The translations under genes were made by a program, and so were the position numbers. The notes under the pieces were generated by a model. It was given only the letters and a program-made list of their open reading frames with translations, was not told the DNA's origin and did no database searches. Of a stretch of DNA of 46,298 bases, positions 35,223 through 43,268 are shown piece after piece. Position 1 is the first letter of the stretch, and the number at the start of each line of letters is the position of its first letter. Origin of the DNA: an uncultured Lactobacillus sp. (lineage in GTDB: Bacteria > Bacillota > Bacilli > Lactobacillales > Lactobacillaceae). Location of the stretch: the NCBI RefSeq assembly GCF_945290125.1, contig NZ_CALYQV010000010.1, forward strand, positions 1 through 46,298. Direction: 5' to 3'.

Positions 35223-35251
35223 CTTTCTAAACTAAAAATTGGCTTAGAAAG
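35223..35251 (-). terminator. Terminator of the licT-PTS-esterase operon
   Basis: CTTTCTAA pairs with TTAGAAAG around a 13-base loop; the minus strand continues with seven T. It lies 68 bases after the stop of esterase paralogue 2. The rest of 35132-35222 is AT-rich and holds the candidate regulator promoter. Confidence 0.75.
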
Positions 35252-35318
35252 CTTTTTTATGCTTTAAAATTTCTTTTTAATAAATAATATTAGTTAACTT
35301 GATATCAGGAATACAAAA

Positions 35319-36098
35319 TTATTTTATATTTCGACAAATCCAAGGTATCATTTGTTTGTTCAATTCAATTAATTTGGTATAATCACCTGTTTTGGCATTA
35401 AAGGTGTGATTTGCTCCTTCAATAACAACAGAATCAACATTTTCCATATGACAGTTTTTGACAAAATTAAGTCCAATATTCGGATCAAGAGTAGGATCGT
35501 TAGCTGCAATACAAACCAATATTGGATTTTTAAAGTTACTAATATTCATATTAAGAGTATCTTTCATGTCTTTTTCAAATTTCTGATATATTAACTCGAC
35601 TCTCCCATCACTAGTATGTATAATACCATAACCTAACTGCTTCATTTCCAATTTATTATATGAAGGAACCATAATCTCATTGGTATTGACTGCACCATTT
35701 AACGTGACAATTAATTTGGCAGGCAGGGTTGAACAAGTAAAAGCTAAACGACCGCCAAGACTGTGACCCAGCATACCTACATTTTTTTCAGAAATATATG
35801 GTAAAGACTGTAAGTAATTAAAGCATGCCTTAACCTCATCAATCATAATCCTCATACCATATTTTTCACGTGAGCAGATGTTTTCACCCATACTGCAAAG
35901 GTCCATTCTTGCCGCAGCAATACCATTTTTGGTCAGTTGCAAACTTATTTTTTGTAACATATGACCATCCAAATTTTTGGCTGACATAAATCCGTGAATT
36001 AAAAGTATGGCAGGAAACTTTTGACCTTTATCTGGTAAATCTATTTGCAATGGTACTTCATGATCAATACATTTCACAAAACAAAGTTTTTCTTTCAT
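35319..36098 (-). CDS. Alpha/beta hydrolase, esterase-like (paralogue 2)
   Basis: Serine hydrolase of 259 aa, collinear with the protein at 29250-30029. The oxyanion motif HGF is at about 35-37, the nucleophile Ser113 in GHSLGG, Asp201 or Asp205 in NDPTLDP and His231 in ANHTFN. AAGGAG precedes the ATG. It lies 10 bases after the beta-glucoside PTS gene, so the two are in one operon with licT. No signal peptide: it acts inside the cell, so it may remove an acyl group from an imported phosphorylated glycoside. That role is inference. Confidence 0.85.
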   Translation of the reverse strand: MKEKLCFVKCIDHEVPLQIDLPDKGQKFPAILLIHGFMSAKNLDGHMLQKISLQLTKNGIAAARMDLCSMGENICSREKYGMRIMIDEVKACFNYLQSLPYISEKNVGMLGHSLGGRLAFTCSTLPAKLIVTLNGAVNTNEIMVPSYNKLEMKQLGYGIIHTSDGRVELIYQKFEKDMKDTLNMNISNFKNPILVCIAANDPTLDPNIGLNFVKNCHMENVDSVVIEGANHTFNAKTGDYTKLIELNKQMIPWICRNIK

Positions 36099-36108
36099 AA
36101 TTATCTCC

Positions 36109-38055
36109 TTAAATTTCAGCTATAAGCTTGTTTTTCTCAAACTTTATGTTTTTGTATTTGTTTGAGTTTAGTAACACTACAATTACAGTATCATCCAACT
36201 TACGCTTTTTTAGTCTCTCTCGGTGCAATACAGCTATTTTTTGCCCTTGTGCAATTTGATCACCTGGTTTAATTAGTACGGAAATATCATTTGGCTGAAG
36301 TTTCATTGAATCCAAAGTTAAATGCAGCATTACTTCATCACCATGATCACCTCTGATCGTAATCGCATGCTTTGTTGGCGCAATTGAATTAACCTTACCG
36401 TCAATTGGAGAGTAGACGTCATCACTTTCCGGCTTAACTCCAAAGCAGCTTCCTAAACTTCCACTAGAAAATGCATGGTCACTTATTTCACTTTGAGAAA
36501 TAATTTTGCCTATTACGGGAGCAGAGACGATATCACTTTTTAGATTTGACAACTGTTTAGCCTCTTTAAATTTATGACTAACATTTGACCTGTTGGTGTC
36601 ATTATCTGATTTTTTCCTATTAAAAATAGATTTTAATGACATTTGATCTACTTTGGCATCATCATTCCATGACCATTTGGTGAACCAAACACCTATAAAG
36701 GATACTATCGCAACAAGCACAATTCCTCCTATTGCTTTGATTAAATTATTAGGATCCTTTGCATTGTAAAACAAAAGTAGATTAGTTAAATAATATGCAC
36801 CATACGCATATGCTTTCGTCCCTACTATTCCGTTGTATATACTTAAAATTAAGCCAGTGACAAAATCTACAGCATACAAAACTGGCATTTTGTATAGAAT
36901 ACCATAAATAGTCGGTTCTGAAACACCACCAAATAGAGCTGAGATAGCAGCTGTCCAGGAAATATTTCTTCCTTTAACATTTTTTGATTTTAATGCAACC
37001 CATAATGCTACGAATCCAGGTACTAGCGTACCTGCCATAAACCAAATGTTAATAATATCATCATAACCTAGAGTGCTTAAATTTTGAGTTGCTATCGGAA
37101 TTAATGCCAAGTGGAAGCCCGGCATGAATACACCAACTGTCATTGCAAAAGTATATATAGCTGGTACTGTTAGCCATGGCACTGTTTTTCTAAGGAATGC
37201 TATGAATGTACTAATACCATTCGTAAACAGACCGCCTAACGGTCCCGTCAAAGTTAATGTAATAATTGACATTAAAAGTAGTAAAGATACTGGTTTTAAA
37301 AAATAACGAATTGAATTAGGAATTATTTTTTTAAGCCAACGATCAAGTAAGCTCATAATCCAAATGGATAAGATAATTTGAACTACTTGACCATTGTATG
37401 TTTGCAAATGAACTGGCAACCCAAAATAAGATGTAAAGCCCGTTGCAGAACCTTTTGCAACCAAATTATTCCAGTCGGGATAAAGTAAGAAGCAAGCTAG
37501 CATGATTGATAAAATTGGATCCGTATCAAATTGCTTAGCTGATGAGTATGCCACCATGACTGGCAAAAAGTATAGAGCTGTTTGGCCCAAACTATTTAAA
37601 ATAATATAAGTTGAATCAGTAGTTTTCAATTGGAAAAACATTTGTGCAACTATAATAATTAACGAGAAAAAGCCGGCACAAATTAAGGCAGGAATGACAG
37701 GGGCCATAATTTTAGCGACTAACTCCAAAAACTCCACAAAAAGAGTACCAACGTTTTTGCGCTTTTTTACTCTTTGCTTATTCTCTACATTTCTTGAACC
37801 TGAAAAACCGGCAATCTGCCCAAAAGAATTATAAAGATCTTCTATAATTTGACCCACAATGACCTGAACTTGGTTTGAAATTATTTCTACTCCCAGAACG
37901 CCCTCTATTTGAGTTAGCTTCTTTTTATCGACATTTTCAGTACTTTTTATGCCTAGTCTTAATCTTGTAGCACAATGATTAATTGAAGTTAAATTGTCCT
38001 TGCCACCAATATACTGCAAAATTTCCTGAGACATCTTATTGTAATCTAAAGCCAT
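36109..38055 (-). CDS. PTS beta-glucoside-type EIIBCA
   Basis: Complete three-domain permease of 648 aa. The EIIB domain (about 1-85) has the phosphorylated Cys28 in NHCATRLR. The EIIC membrane domain (about 105-460) contains GALFGGVSEPTIYGI-like sequence (ALFGGVSEPTIYGILYKMP). After a polar linker, the EIIA domain (about 500-648) has the active His in VMLHLTLD and the helper His in TKHAITI. It follows licT by 13 bases and precedes an esterase. Aryl- or alkyl-beta-glucosides are the family substrates, but no phospho-beta-glucosidase is nearby. Confidence 0.93.
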   Translation of the reverse strand: MALDYNKMSQEILQYIGGKDNLTSINHCATRLRLGIKSTENVDKKKLTQIEGVLGVEIISNQVQVIVGQIIEDLYNSFGQIAGFSGSRNVENKQRVKKRKNVGTLFVEFLELVAKIMAPVIPALICAGFFSLIIIVAQMFFQLKTTDSTYIILNSLGQTALYFLPVMVAYSSAKQFDTDPILSIMLACFLLYPDWNNLVAKGSATGFTSYFGLPVHLQTYNGQVVQIILSIWIMSLLDRWLKKIIPNSIRYFLKPVSLLLLMSIITLTLTGPLGGLFTNGISTFIAFLRKTVPWLTVPAIYTFAMTVGVFMPGFHLALIPIATQNLSTLGYDDIINIWFMAGTLVPGFVALWVALKSKNVKGRNISWTAAISALFGGVSEPTIYGILYKMPVLYAVDFVTGLILSIYNGIVGTKAYAYGAYYLTNLLLFYNAKDPNNLIKAIGGIVLVAIVSFIGVWFTKWSWNDDAKVDQMSLKSIFNRKKSDNDTNRSNVSHKFKEAKQLSNLKSDIVSAPVIGKIISQSEISDHAFSSGSLGSCFGVKPESDDVYSPIDGKVNSIAPTKHAITIRGDHGDEVMLHLTLDSMKLQPNDISVLIKPGDQIAQGQKIAVLHRERLKKRKLDDTVIVVLLNSNKYKNIKFEKNKLIAEI

Positions 38056-38068
38056 TTTTTACCTCATT

Positions 38069-38890
38069 TCAATTATCTGAATAAATTAGACGTTGTAGAT
38101 GTAACAACAAATATTTCTGTTCTAATTTGTCCATTGAATGTCCATATTTTTCTTTCAGCTTATTATTAATATTCTTTATTAGCTGTTTTGTATTAGTAAT
38201 AAATTCTTGATCAAAATCAAATTTGATATTTTGATCGTGATATTCCTGATTGGATACAAAGCGATAAGCATAGTATTGCAAATGTGTTCTAAACCTTTTA
38301 TACGAAAAACTTTTTTTATCAAGATTGGGAAAAGCTGCATTTACTTCCCCTTCGACTTCTTTTACAACTTCCATTATCTGCTTGAGCTCATTCATTCCGT
38401 TGTTATTCCCAATCAAATTCACAACATCTATAGTTAAAAAACCAATTTCATCATTAGATAATTCAACATTTAAAGCAGCATCCAAATAATCTAATATCCA
38501 TTCCGCAACTTGAAATTCTTTGCGATAAAAAAGTTCAGCTTCCTGCATAAAACCAAAAGGCATACTAATACTATGTTTATAGCGATACATTATTCCTTCA
38601 ATATGATCTGAAATAACAAAGTAGGCATCATCTGAAAGTGGCTGTTCTAATTTTCTTTCTGCATAGCGAATAATAATAGTGGCCATTTCAAAATATTCAT
38701 CAGGTATTTGTTCAATTAGCTTGGTAATTTTTTGATCAGCGTTAGTGTAAATTTTGTCAATTCTCGACTTATCTATTTCATCTCCTTCTTTTTTACCAAA
38801 AGTAATTCCTTTGCCAATAACAATAATTGAGTTTGAAAAACTATTGGTACAAATAGCTGCACTGTTATTTAGTTTATGAAGAATCTTCAT
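38069..38890 (-). CDS. licT: LicT/BglG-family transcription antiterminator
   Basis: RNA-binding antiterminator of 273 aa. The CAT RNA-binding domain is at 1-55 (KLNNSAAICTN, VIGKGITFGKKEGDEID), followed by PRD1 and PRD2. His96 (SDHIEG), the His of RTHLQYYAYRF and the His of LLLHLQR match three of the four regulatory histidines of B. subtilis LicT. The remaining PRD1 position (LicT His159, motif GFIALHIVN) is Asp155 in GFLTIDVVN. AAGGAGG precedes the start. It should bind the RAT upstream of its own gene and allow read-through into the PTS and esterase genes. Confidence 0.93.
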   Translation of the reverse strand: MKILHKLNNSAAICTNSFSNSIIVIGKGITFGKKEGDEIDKSRIDKIYTNADQKITKLIEQIPDEYFEMATIIIRYAERKLEQPLSDDAYFVISDHIEGIMYRYKHSISMPFGFMQEAELFYRKEFQVAEWILDYLDAALNVELSNDEIGFLTIDVVNLIGNNNGMNELKQIMEVVKEVEGEVNAAFPNLDKKSFSYKRFRTHLQYYAYRFVSNQEYHDQNIKFDFDQEFITNTKQLIKNINNKLKEKYGHSMDKLEQKYLLLHLQRLIYSDN

Positions 38891-38928
38891 TTTCTACCTC
38901 CTTTCCGTTTTAAGCCAAAATAAAAAGG

Positions 38929-38965
38929 CCAAATATTAACTATTTTAAAATAGTCTAATATTTGG
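38929..38965 (-). terminator. Conditional leader terminator of the licT operon
   Basis: CCAAATATTA pairs with TAATATTTGG, and inside it ACTATTTTAAAATAGT forms a further perfect stem. The minus strand continues with CCTTTTTATTTT. It sits between promoter and licT, so transcription ends here unless the overlapping RAT is bound. Confidence 0.85.
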
Positions 38966-38992
38966 TCTTGCTTTCAAAACGAAATAGCACCC
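38964..38992 (-). promoter_or_regulatory. RAT (ribonucleic antiterminator) for LicT
   Basis: On the minus strand GGGTGCTATT, a variable middle and AAGCAAGACC match the two halves of BglG/LicT RAT elements (GGNTTGTTAC and AGGCAAAACC types). Its 3' end shares the first CC of the terminator stem, so both structures cannot form together. Confidence 0.75.
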
Positions 38993-39042
38993 ATATTTAA
39001 TTTCATGAATTTTGCGCCAAAGCTAACAATTTCACTGAAATT

Positions 39043-39080
39043 ATTATATTTTATTTTTGTCCCTATTGCAAGCGATTTCA
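39043..39080 (-). promoter_or_regulatory. Promoter of the licT operon with overlapping cre site
   Basis: The minus strand has TTGCAA (39071-39066), a 17-base spacer and TATAAT (39048-39043). A cre-like site, TGCAAGCGATTTCA (39067-39080), matches 13 of 14 consensus positions and covers the -35 box, so CcpA should repress the operon when good sugars are present. Confidence 0.8.
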
Positions 39081-39320
39081 AAAGATATAATTTTTCAATA
39101 TGTCTATCTAAGATTTAAGTTTCGCAATTTGTAGTATTTTTCTTAAGAAAATATATGAAAAAGTTTGGATTACAAAAGTTTCCGCTTTCCAAGTTTTATA
39201 AATTTTGGCTATAGTTCATAAAATGAGAGTTCTTGACTTAAAATACTTTTATACTACTTAGTTGACATCATTAAGGCATTAACCTCAAAATTCCAAAGTA
39301 AAACTTTTTATGACATTAAC
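39081..39320. other. Intergenic region without recognised gene
   Basis: Very AT-rich. It holds a short palindrome TTTTCTTAAGAAAA (39138-39151) and no convincing ORF, ribosome site or strong terminator. It separates the licT operon promoter from the end of the aldo/keto reductase gene. Confidence 0.5.
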
Positions 39321-40184
39321 TTATCTTTTTCCGCCAAAAACTGGAAAATGACTGGCAAAGCCATAATCAAAAGTATTAATATTTTCCAAAGTAGCCATAT
39401 CATCTTCACTTATTTCAAAATTCAATTCGGAATTTTGCTTCATATGTTCTGGATTGACAGACTTAGGTAAAACTACTGTGTTAAGTTGCCAATCATAACG
39501 AATACAAAGTTGTGCAACTGAAACATGATATTTTTCTGCCATTTTTTGAATTATTGCATTATTTAAAGCTTCACCATGCGCAACAGGTGAAAAAGACTCA
39601 ACTATAATATTTTGCTGCTGACAAAAATCAATTAGTTTTTTAGGTGTTGCACCAATATGACAAAGAATTTGATTAACCATAGGCTTAACATCACTATTGT
39701 CAATTAAGTTCTGCAAGTCTTCTGGTTGAAAACTAGAAACTCCAATAGCACGCAATTTTCCTTTTTTCAAAGCGTCTTCTAAAGCGTGCCAAGTTTCTAA
39801 ATTACCTGCAAAATGCCGATCATCAGATTGGTTTACCTCTTTCCATGGCTGTGGATTATGGATAATCATCATATCTAAATAATCAAGATCCATTCGCAAA
39901 AGAGTTTCATCAATAGATTTTTTAGCTTTTTGATAGTCTTTAATTTCGGCCTCTACTTTTGAGTTAACAAAAATTTGGTCCCGAGCAATACCTGAATTTT
40001 TAATCCCCTGACTTACTCCACTCTCGTTATGATAAGCTTGAGCAGTATCAAGATGCCTATAACCCATTTTTAAAGCAGATTCGACTGGTGAAGCTACTTC
40101 ATTATCGGGAATTTTCCATGTTCCCAATGCCAGTTTAGGGATTTTTACCCCGCTATTAAGTGTTAATGTTTCTTCAAAAATCAT
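39321..40184 (-). CDS. Aldo/keto reductase
   Basis: NAD(P)H-dependent carbonyl reductase of 287 aa. The catalytic tetrad is Asp46, Tyr51 (in AYHNE), Lys76 (NSKVE) and His109 (IIHNPQPW). The C-terminal segment VVLPKSVNPEHMKQN is typical for cofactor binding. I start at ATG 40184, which has AAGGAGGG upstream; the open frame continues to 40247 only through the promoter. It is monocistronic. The promoter architecture suggests control by a MerR-type regulator, as for aldehyde-responsive reductases. Confidence 0.93.
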   Translation of the reverse strand: MIFEETLTLNSGVKIPKLALGTWKIPDNEVASPVESALKMGYRHLDTAQAYHNESGVSQGIKNSGIARDQIFVNSKVEAEIKDYQKAKKSIDETLLRMDLDYLDMMIIHNPQPWKEVNQSDDRHFAGNLETWHALEDALKKGKLRAIGVSSFQPEDLQNLIDNSDVKPMVNQILCHIGATPKKLIDFCQQQNIIVESFSPVAHGEALNNAIIQKMAEKYHVSVAQLCIRYDWQLNTVVLPKSVNPEHMKQNSELNFEISEDDMATLENINTFDYGFASHFPVFGGKR

Positions 40185-40212
40185 AATTTTGCCCTCCTTA
40201 TGCCTTTTTTTG

Positions 40213-40243
40213 AGTATAACGCTTAACTTCATGTTTAAGTCAA
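40213..40243 (-). promoter_or_regulatory. MerR-type promoter of the aldo/keto reductase
   Basis: The minus strand has TTGACT (40243-40238), a 19-base spacer and TATACT (40218-40213). The overlong spacer contains CTTAA and TTAAG as an inverted repeat. A 19-bp spacer with a dyad is the hallmark of promoters twisted by MerR-family activators. Confidence 0.7.
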
Positions 40244-40315
40244 TCATTTTTCACTTAGATTTTTAAAACTTTTTTAGTTACAATTAAGTTTAAATAGATA
40301 AAAGAAGGCAAATTT

Positions 40316-40885
40316 ATGAAAAATGTTTACTTAATGCGTCACGGACAAACTTTATTTAATGTCCAACACAAGATTCAGGGCTTTTGTGATTCACCACTGA
40401 CCTCTCTGGGAATTAAACAAGCACAAACTACAAAAAAAGAATATTTTGAAAATGAGCAGATTACTTTAGAAGAAGCACATTGCTCCACTTCTGAAAGGGC
40501 AATAGATACTTTAAAATTAGTTACTAATTTACCCTTTAAAACTCATAAAGATTTACGAGAATGGAATTTTGGTGCGTATGAAGGTGAGGGAGAGCACCTT
40601 AATCCTCCACTACCGTACAATGATTTTTTTGTTCAGTTTGGTGGCGAATCTCAAAGTCAGGTAGCTTTTAGAATCAATAAAGCGATTACAGAGATTGTAG
40701 AATCTTCATGCCATAAACAAATTTTAATCGTCTCCCATGCCGGAGCTATAGCTAATTTTTATAGAAAGTGGGAAAAATATAATATATTTAACCGTAATAA
40801 TCACTATCAGAATTGTGCCGTTTTAAAATACGAATATGAAAATGGTATTTTTCGTTTGCAGTCAATATTTAATCCTAGCTGTTGA
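40316..40885 (+). CDS. Histidine phosphatase family protein (phosphoglycerate mutase-like)
   Basis: A 189-aa protein with the phosphohistidine motif MRHGQTLFN (His9), a second conserved His in IVSHAGAIANF, and STSERAIDT and EWNFGAYEGEG, all typical of the branch that includes small phosphatases. It is too short and divergent for the glycolytic GpmA mutase, so a broad sugar-phosphate or nucleotide phosphatase role is likely. GAAGG precedes the ATG. It stands alone between the divergent aldo/keto reductase and a terminator shared with the rhamnosidase gene. Confidence 0.88.
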   Translation: MKNVYLMRHGQTLFNVQHKIQGFCDSPLTSLGIKQAQTTKKEYFENEQITLEEAHCSTSERAIDTLKLVTNLPFKTHKDLREWNFGAYEGEGEHLNPPLPYNDFFVQFGGESQSQVAFRINKAITEIVESSCHKQILIVSHAGAIANFYRKWEKYNIFNRNNHYQNCAVLKYEYENGIFRLQSIFNPSC

Positions 40886-40899
40886 AGGAATTTAAAATC

Positions 40900-40969
40900 A
40901 AAAAGGCTAATAATTAGTATTATTAATCCACTTTTACGGAGTAAATAACACTAACCTATTAGCCTTTTT
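40900..40969. terminator. Bidirectional terminator between the phosphatase and GH78 genes
   Basis: AAAAAGGCTAATA pairs with TATTAGCCTTTTT over a long interval that itself forms an imperfect hairpin (TTAGTATTATT with AATAACACTAA). A- and T-runs on both sides allow termination in both directions for these convergent genes. Confidence 0.85.
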
Positions 40970-41009
40970 ATTACCCAACTTTTTACTTTCACATTAAAGA
41001 ATTTTGTAC

Positions 41010-43268
41010 TCATTTTTGACAAAAATGTAGATTAGTTCTGCTTTCTGTCTTTTTCATAGTTATGGTGAATGACTTTAAATTTGTTCCCAAAGTATATTCA
41101 ATCTTATTTGGCAAGCTTAAGTAATAATGCCAATGATTTTTTTTAAATATAGTTTTAGTGTCAATTTTACCCTGCATTGTATTAATTGACGTTTTTATTT
41201 TTGTAACTTCATCATTAAAATACGGATTAACTGAAATTTTTGAAAACCCAACAGCATTTTCAGTAAGACTTATACCGCCTAAAGCTTCAAAATACCATTT
41301 TAGATAACTAGCAAACATTGCATGATTACCAGAGTCAGAAAGTTTTCCATCAGTAAACTGTTCTTTTAAAACTTGATTTCCGTTGGATAACATGTGTTTA
41401 AAACTAATCTCACCTGACTTGGTAAGCCATTTATAAACAATGTCGTCTCTATTCTCTTTATGTAAAATTGTATAAAGAATGGATTGACCAAAAATTCCAC
41501 AATTAAATATATTTTTTTCATCTTTAATTTTTTTTTCTAAACCTTTTAAAAGTATATTTTTACTTCCCAGATTCAGGAAAAGCGCAAAAGCATATGCAGT
41601 TTGAGACCTTTGGCCATATGTACCATCCTCATTTTTATAAAGTTGATCAATTGTTTTCCTAATTTTTCTGTTTTCTTCTAATAACTCATTTGTTTCTTTA
41701 CCCGAAATGTTAGATATTTTGATTGTCAATTCATTGAATAATAATATTGTGCAATAACCCACAAATGTTTTGTCAGGCGTCGCTTCATAAAAATTTGTTA
41801 GTTTCGGACTTGCGTGATCACCAATATCTTTTTGAGCTAATGTTGATAAATCCCATGACATTAGATAGTCATATTGCTTTTTAACGTATGGATAACGATC
41901 AGCTACAAATTTCTGATCCGCATAATATTGATAATATTTATATATAAGATAAGGAAAAACTATTTGCCACAATAAAGGTCCTTCACCGTCTCCTGTACCG
42001 TTTGTTTGAATACCCATATAAGGAGCTGTTTCAGGTATTCCACCTCTATCGGTTTGACCTAACAAGAAGTCATCAATTACCTTACGATTAAACTGGCTTA
42101 AATCAAAAGTGTCACTCATTGCTGTAATTAAAGCAACAATATCTCCTCCGTATTGAAGGCGTTCACGTGCACAATCTTCATAAACTGAATGTACATTATT
42201 TAATCTTGTATTAATACCGGCATCAAATAAATTATTTAAAAAAGTATTATTTGTTTTAACCAAACCTGTTTGACTCAAATCGGTATGCACAGGTATGGCA
42301 AATATACTATTTATTTCATCAATACTCAAATTTTCTATTTCAATATACCTAAATGAATGATAAGTGAACTTATTTTTAAAGTTATTTGTACCTTTTTTAG
42401 CATATATTACATCCTTTTCAAATGCTTTTTCAGGAGAACCAGGTCCACCTGTTATTCCTGGAATATTTCCAATTCCGCCTGCAAAAGAAGTTTCATAAGC
42501 TAATTTCCCATTTTCTTTAGTTTCGCAATAAAATATCTGAACTTTTTTATTTTTTGTACATTCAAAGTTTAATTTTAAAAAGCCAGAAGTTGTTTTTCCG
42601 AAGTCAATTACTAACTTTTCACCTTTCTTGCTCATTTTTACAAAGTGAATAGGTTCAAATTCTCTAATTTTTGGAATAAAACTTTTAACTAGTGTTTGCT
42701 GTTCTTTTTCAGTAAGTTTTACAGTTTTGTAAGATAGCCGTTTCCCTTTAAAAGAAGAATCAACTTCTTCACCTAAAAATAAATTATTAAAAATACGATC
42801 ACCTGTCATTAAATGCCAAGCACTATTACTGGTAAAAATGACATTACCTTCTAAATCTAAAAGATCTAAGACAAATTTAGGTTCTCCAACATCTTTTAAA
42901 CCATGGCGAAAATTATGTTTTCCAAAAAACTTTAAGGGAAATGGATTATACATACCATTACCTAATTCAACTTCTATAAAATTTTCACCTAAATGAATCA
43001 GGCCTGTAATGTCATATTCATCGTAGTATTTTCTTTTCGAAAAATAGGTCCAATCGTTGTTCAAAACAGTATTGCTTGCGAGTCTACCATTAATTTTTAA
43101 AATATAGTAACCTAGCACACATATTTTTAACTTTAAGGAAATTACTTTTTCTAAATTAAAGTTCCCAGAATATATGACTGATGGATTTTTTTGATAATAT
43201 TTCTCTTCATTTAAACCATAATTAATATGTCTTCGCGTTAACCAATGTCCCTGAAAAGTTCTAGTCAT
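41010..43268 (-). CDS. Glycoside hydrolase family 78 protein (alpha-L-rhamnosidase-like)
   Basis: A 752-aa enzyme with the GH78 layout: N-terminal beta domains (about 1-330), an (alpha/alpha)6 barrel (about 335-690) and a C-terminal beta domain. The hallmark EDCARERLQYGGD (about 363-375) corresponds to DCPQRERLGWTGD of known rhamnosidases, and GDGEGPLLWQ follows about 50 residues later. No signal peptide, so hydrolysis is intracellular. Its ATG overlaps the stop of the EIIC gene by one base (TAATG), so translation is coupled. It probably removes terminal rhamnose from an imported plant glycoside; specificity is inferred. Confidence 0.85.
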   Translation of the reverse strand: MTRTFQGHWLTRRHINYGLNEEKYYQKNPSVIYSGNFNLEKVISLKLKICVLGYYILKINGRLASNTVLNNDWTYFSKRKYYDEYDITGLIHLGENFIEVELGNGMYNPFPLKFFGKHNFRHGLKDVGEPKFVLDLLDLEGNVIFTSNSAWHLMTGDRIFNNLFLGEEVDSSFKGKRLSYKTVKLTEKEQQTLVKSFIPKIREFEPIHFVKMSKKGEKLVIDFGKTTSGFLKLNFECTKNKKVQIFYCETKENGKLAYETSFAGGIGNIPGITGGPGSPEKAFEKDVIYAKKGTNNFKNKFTYHSFRYIEIENLSIDEINSIFAIPVHTDLSQTGLVKTNNTFLNNLFDAGINTRLNNVHSVYEDCARERLQYGGDIVALITAMSDTFDLSQFNRKVIDDFLLGQTDRGGIPETAPYMGIQTNGTGDGEGPLLWQIVFPYLIYKYYQYYADQKFVADRYPYVKKQYDYLMSWDLSTLAQKDIGDHASPKLTNFYEATPDKTFVGYCTILLFNELTIKISNISGKETNELLEENRKIRKTIDQLYKNEDGTYGQRSQTAYAFALFLNLGSKNILLKGLEKKIKDEKNIFNCGIFGQSILYTILHKENRDDIVYKWLTKSGEISFKHMLSNGNQVLKEQFTDGKLSDSGNHAMFASYLKWYFEALGGISLTENAVGFSKISVNPYFNDEVTKIKTSINTMQGKIDTKTIFKKNHWHYYLSLPNKIEYTLGTNLKSFTITMKKTESRTNLHFCQK

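Noticed and set aside
40184-40247. Longer N-terminus of the aldo/keto reductase.
   Set aside because: The extension runs through the -10 and -35 boxes, and the best ribosome site is before ATG 40184.
40316-40885. Histidine phosphatase as the glycolytic phosphoglycerate mutase.
   Set aside because: It is 189 aa, clearly shorter than GpmA, and lacks the family's surrounding motifs.
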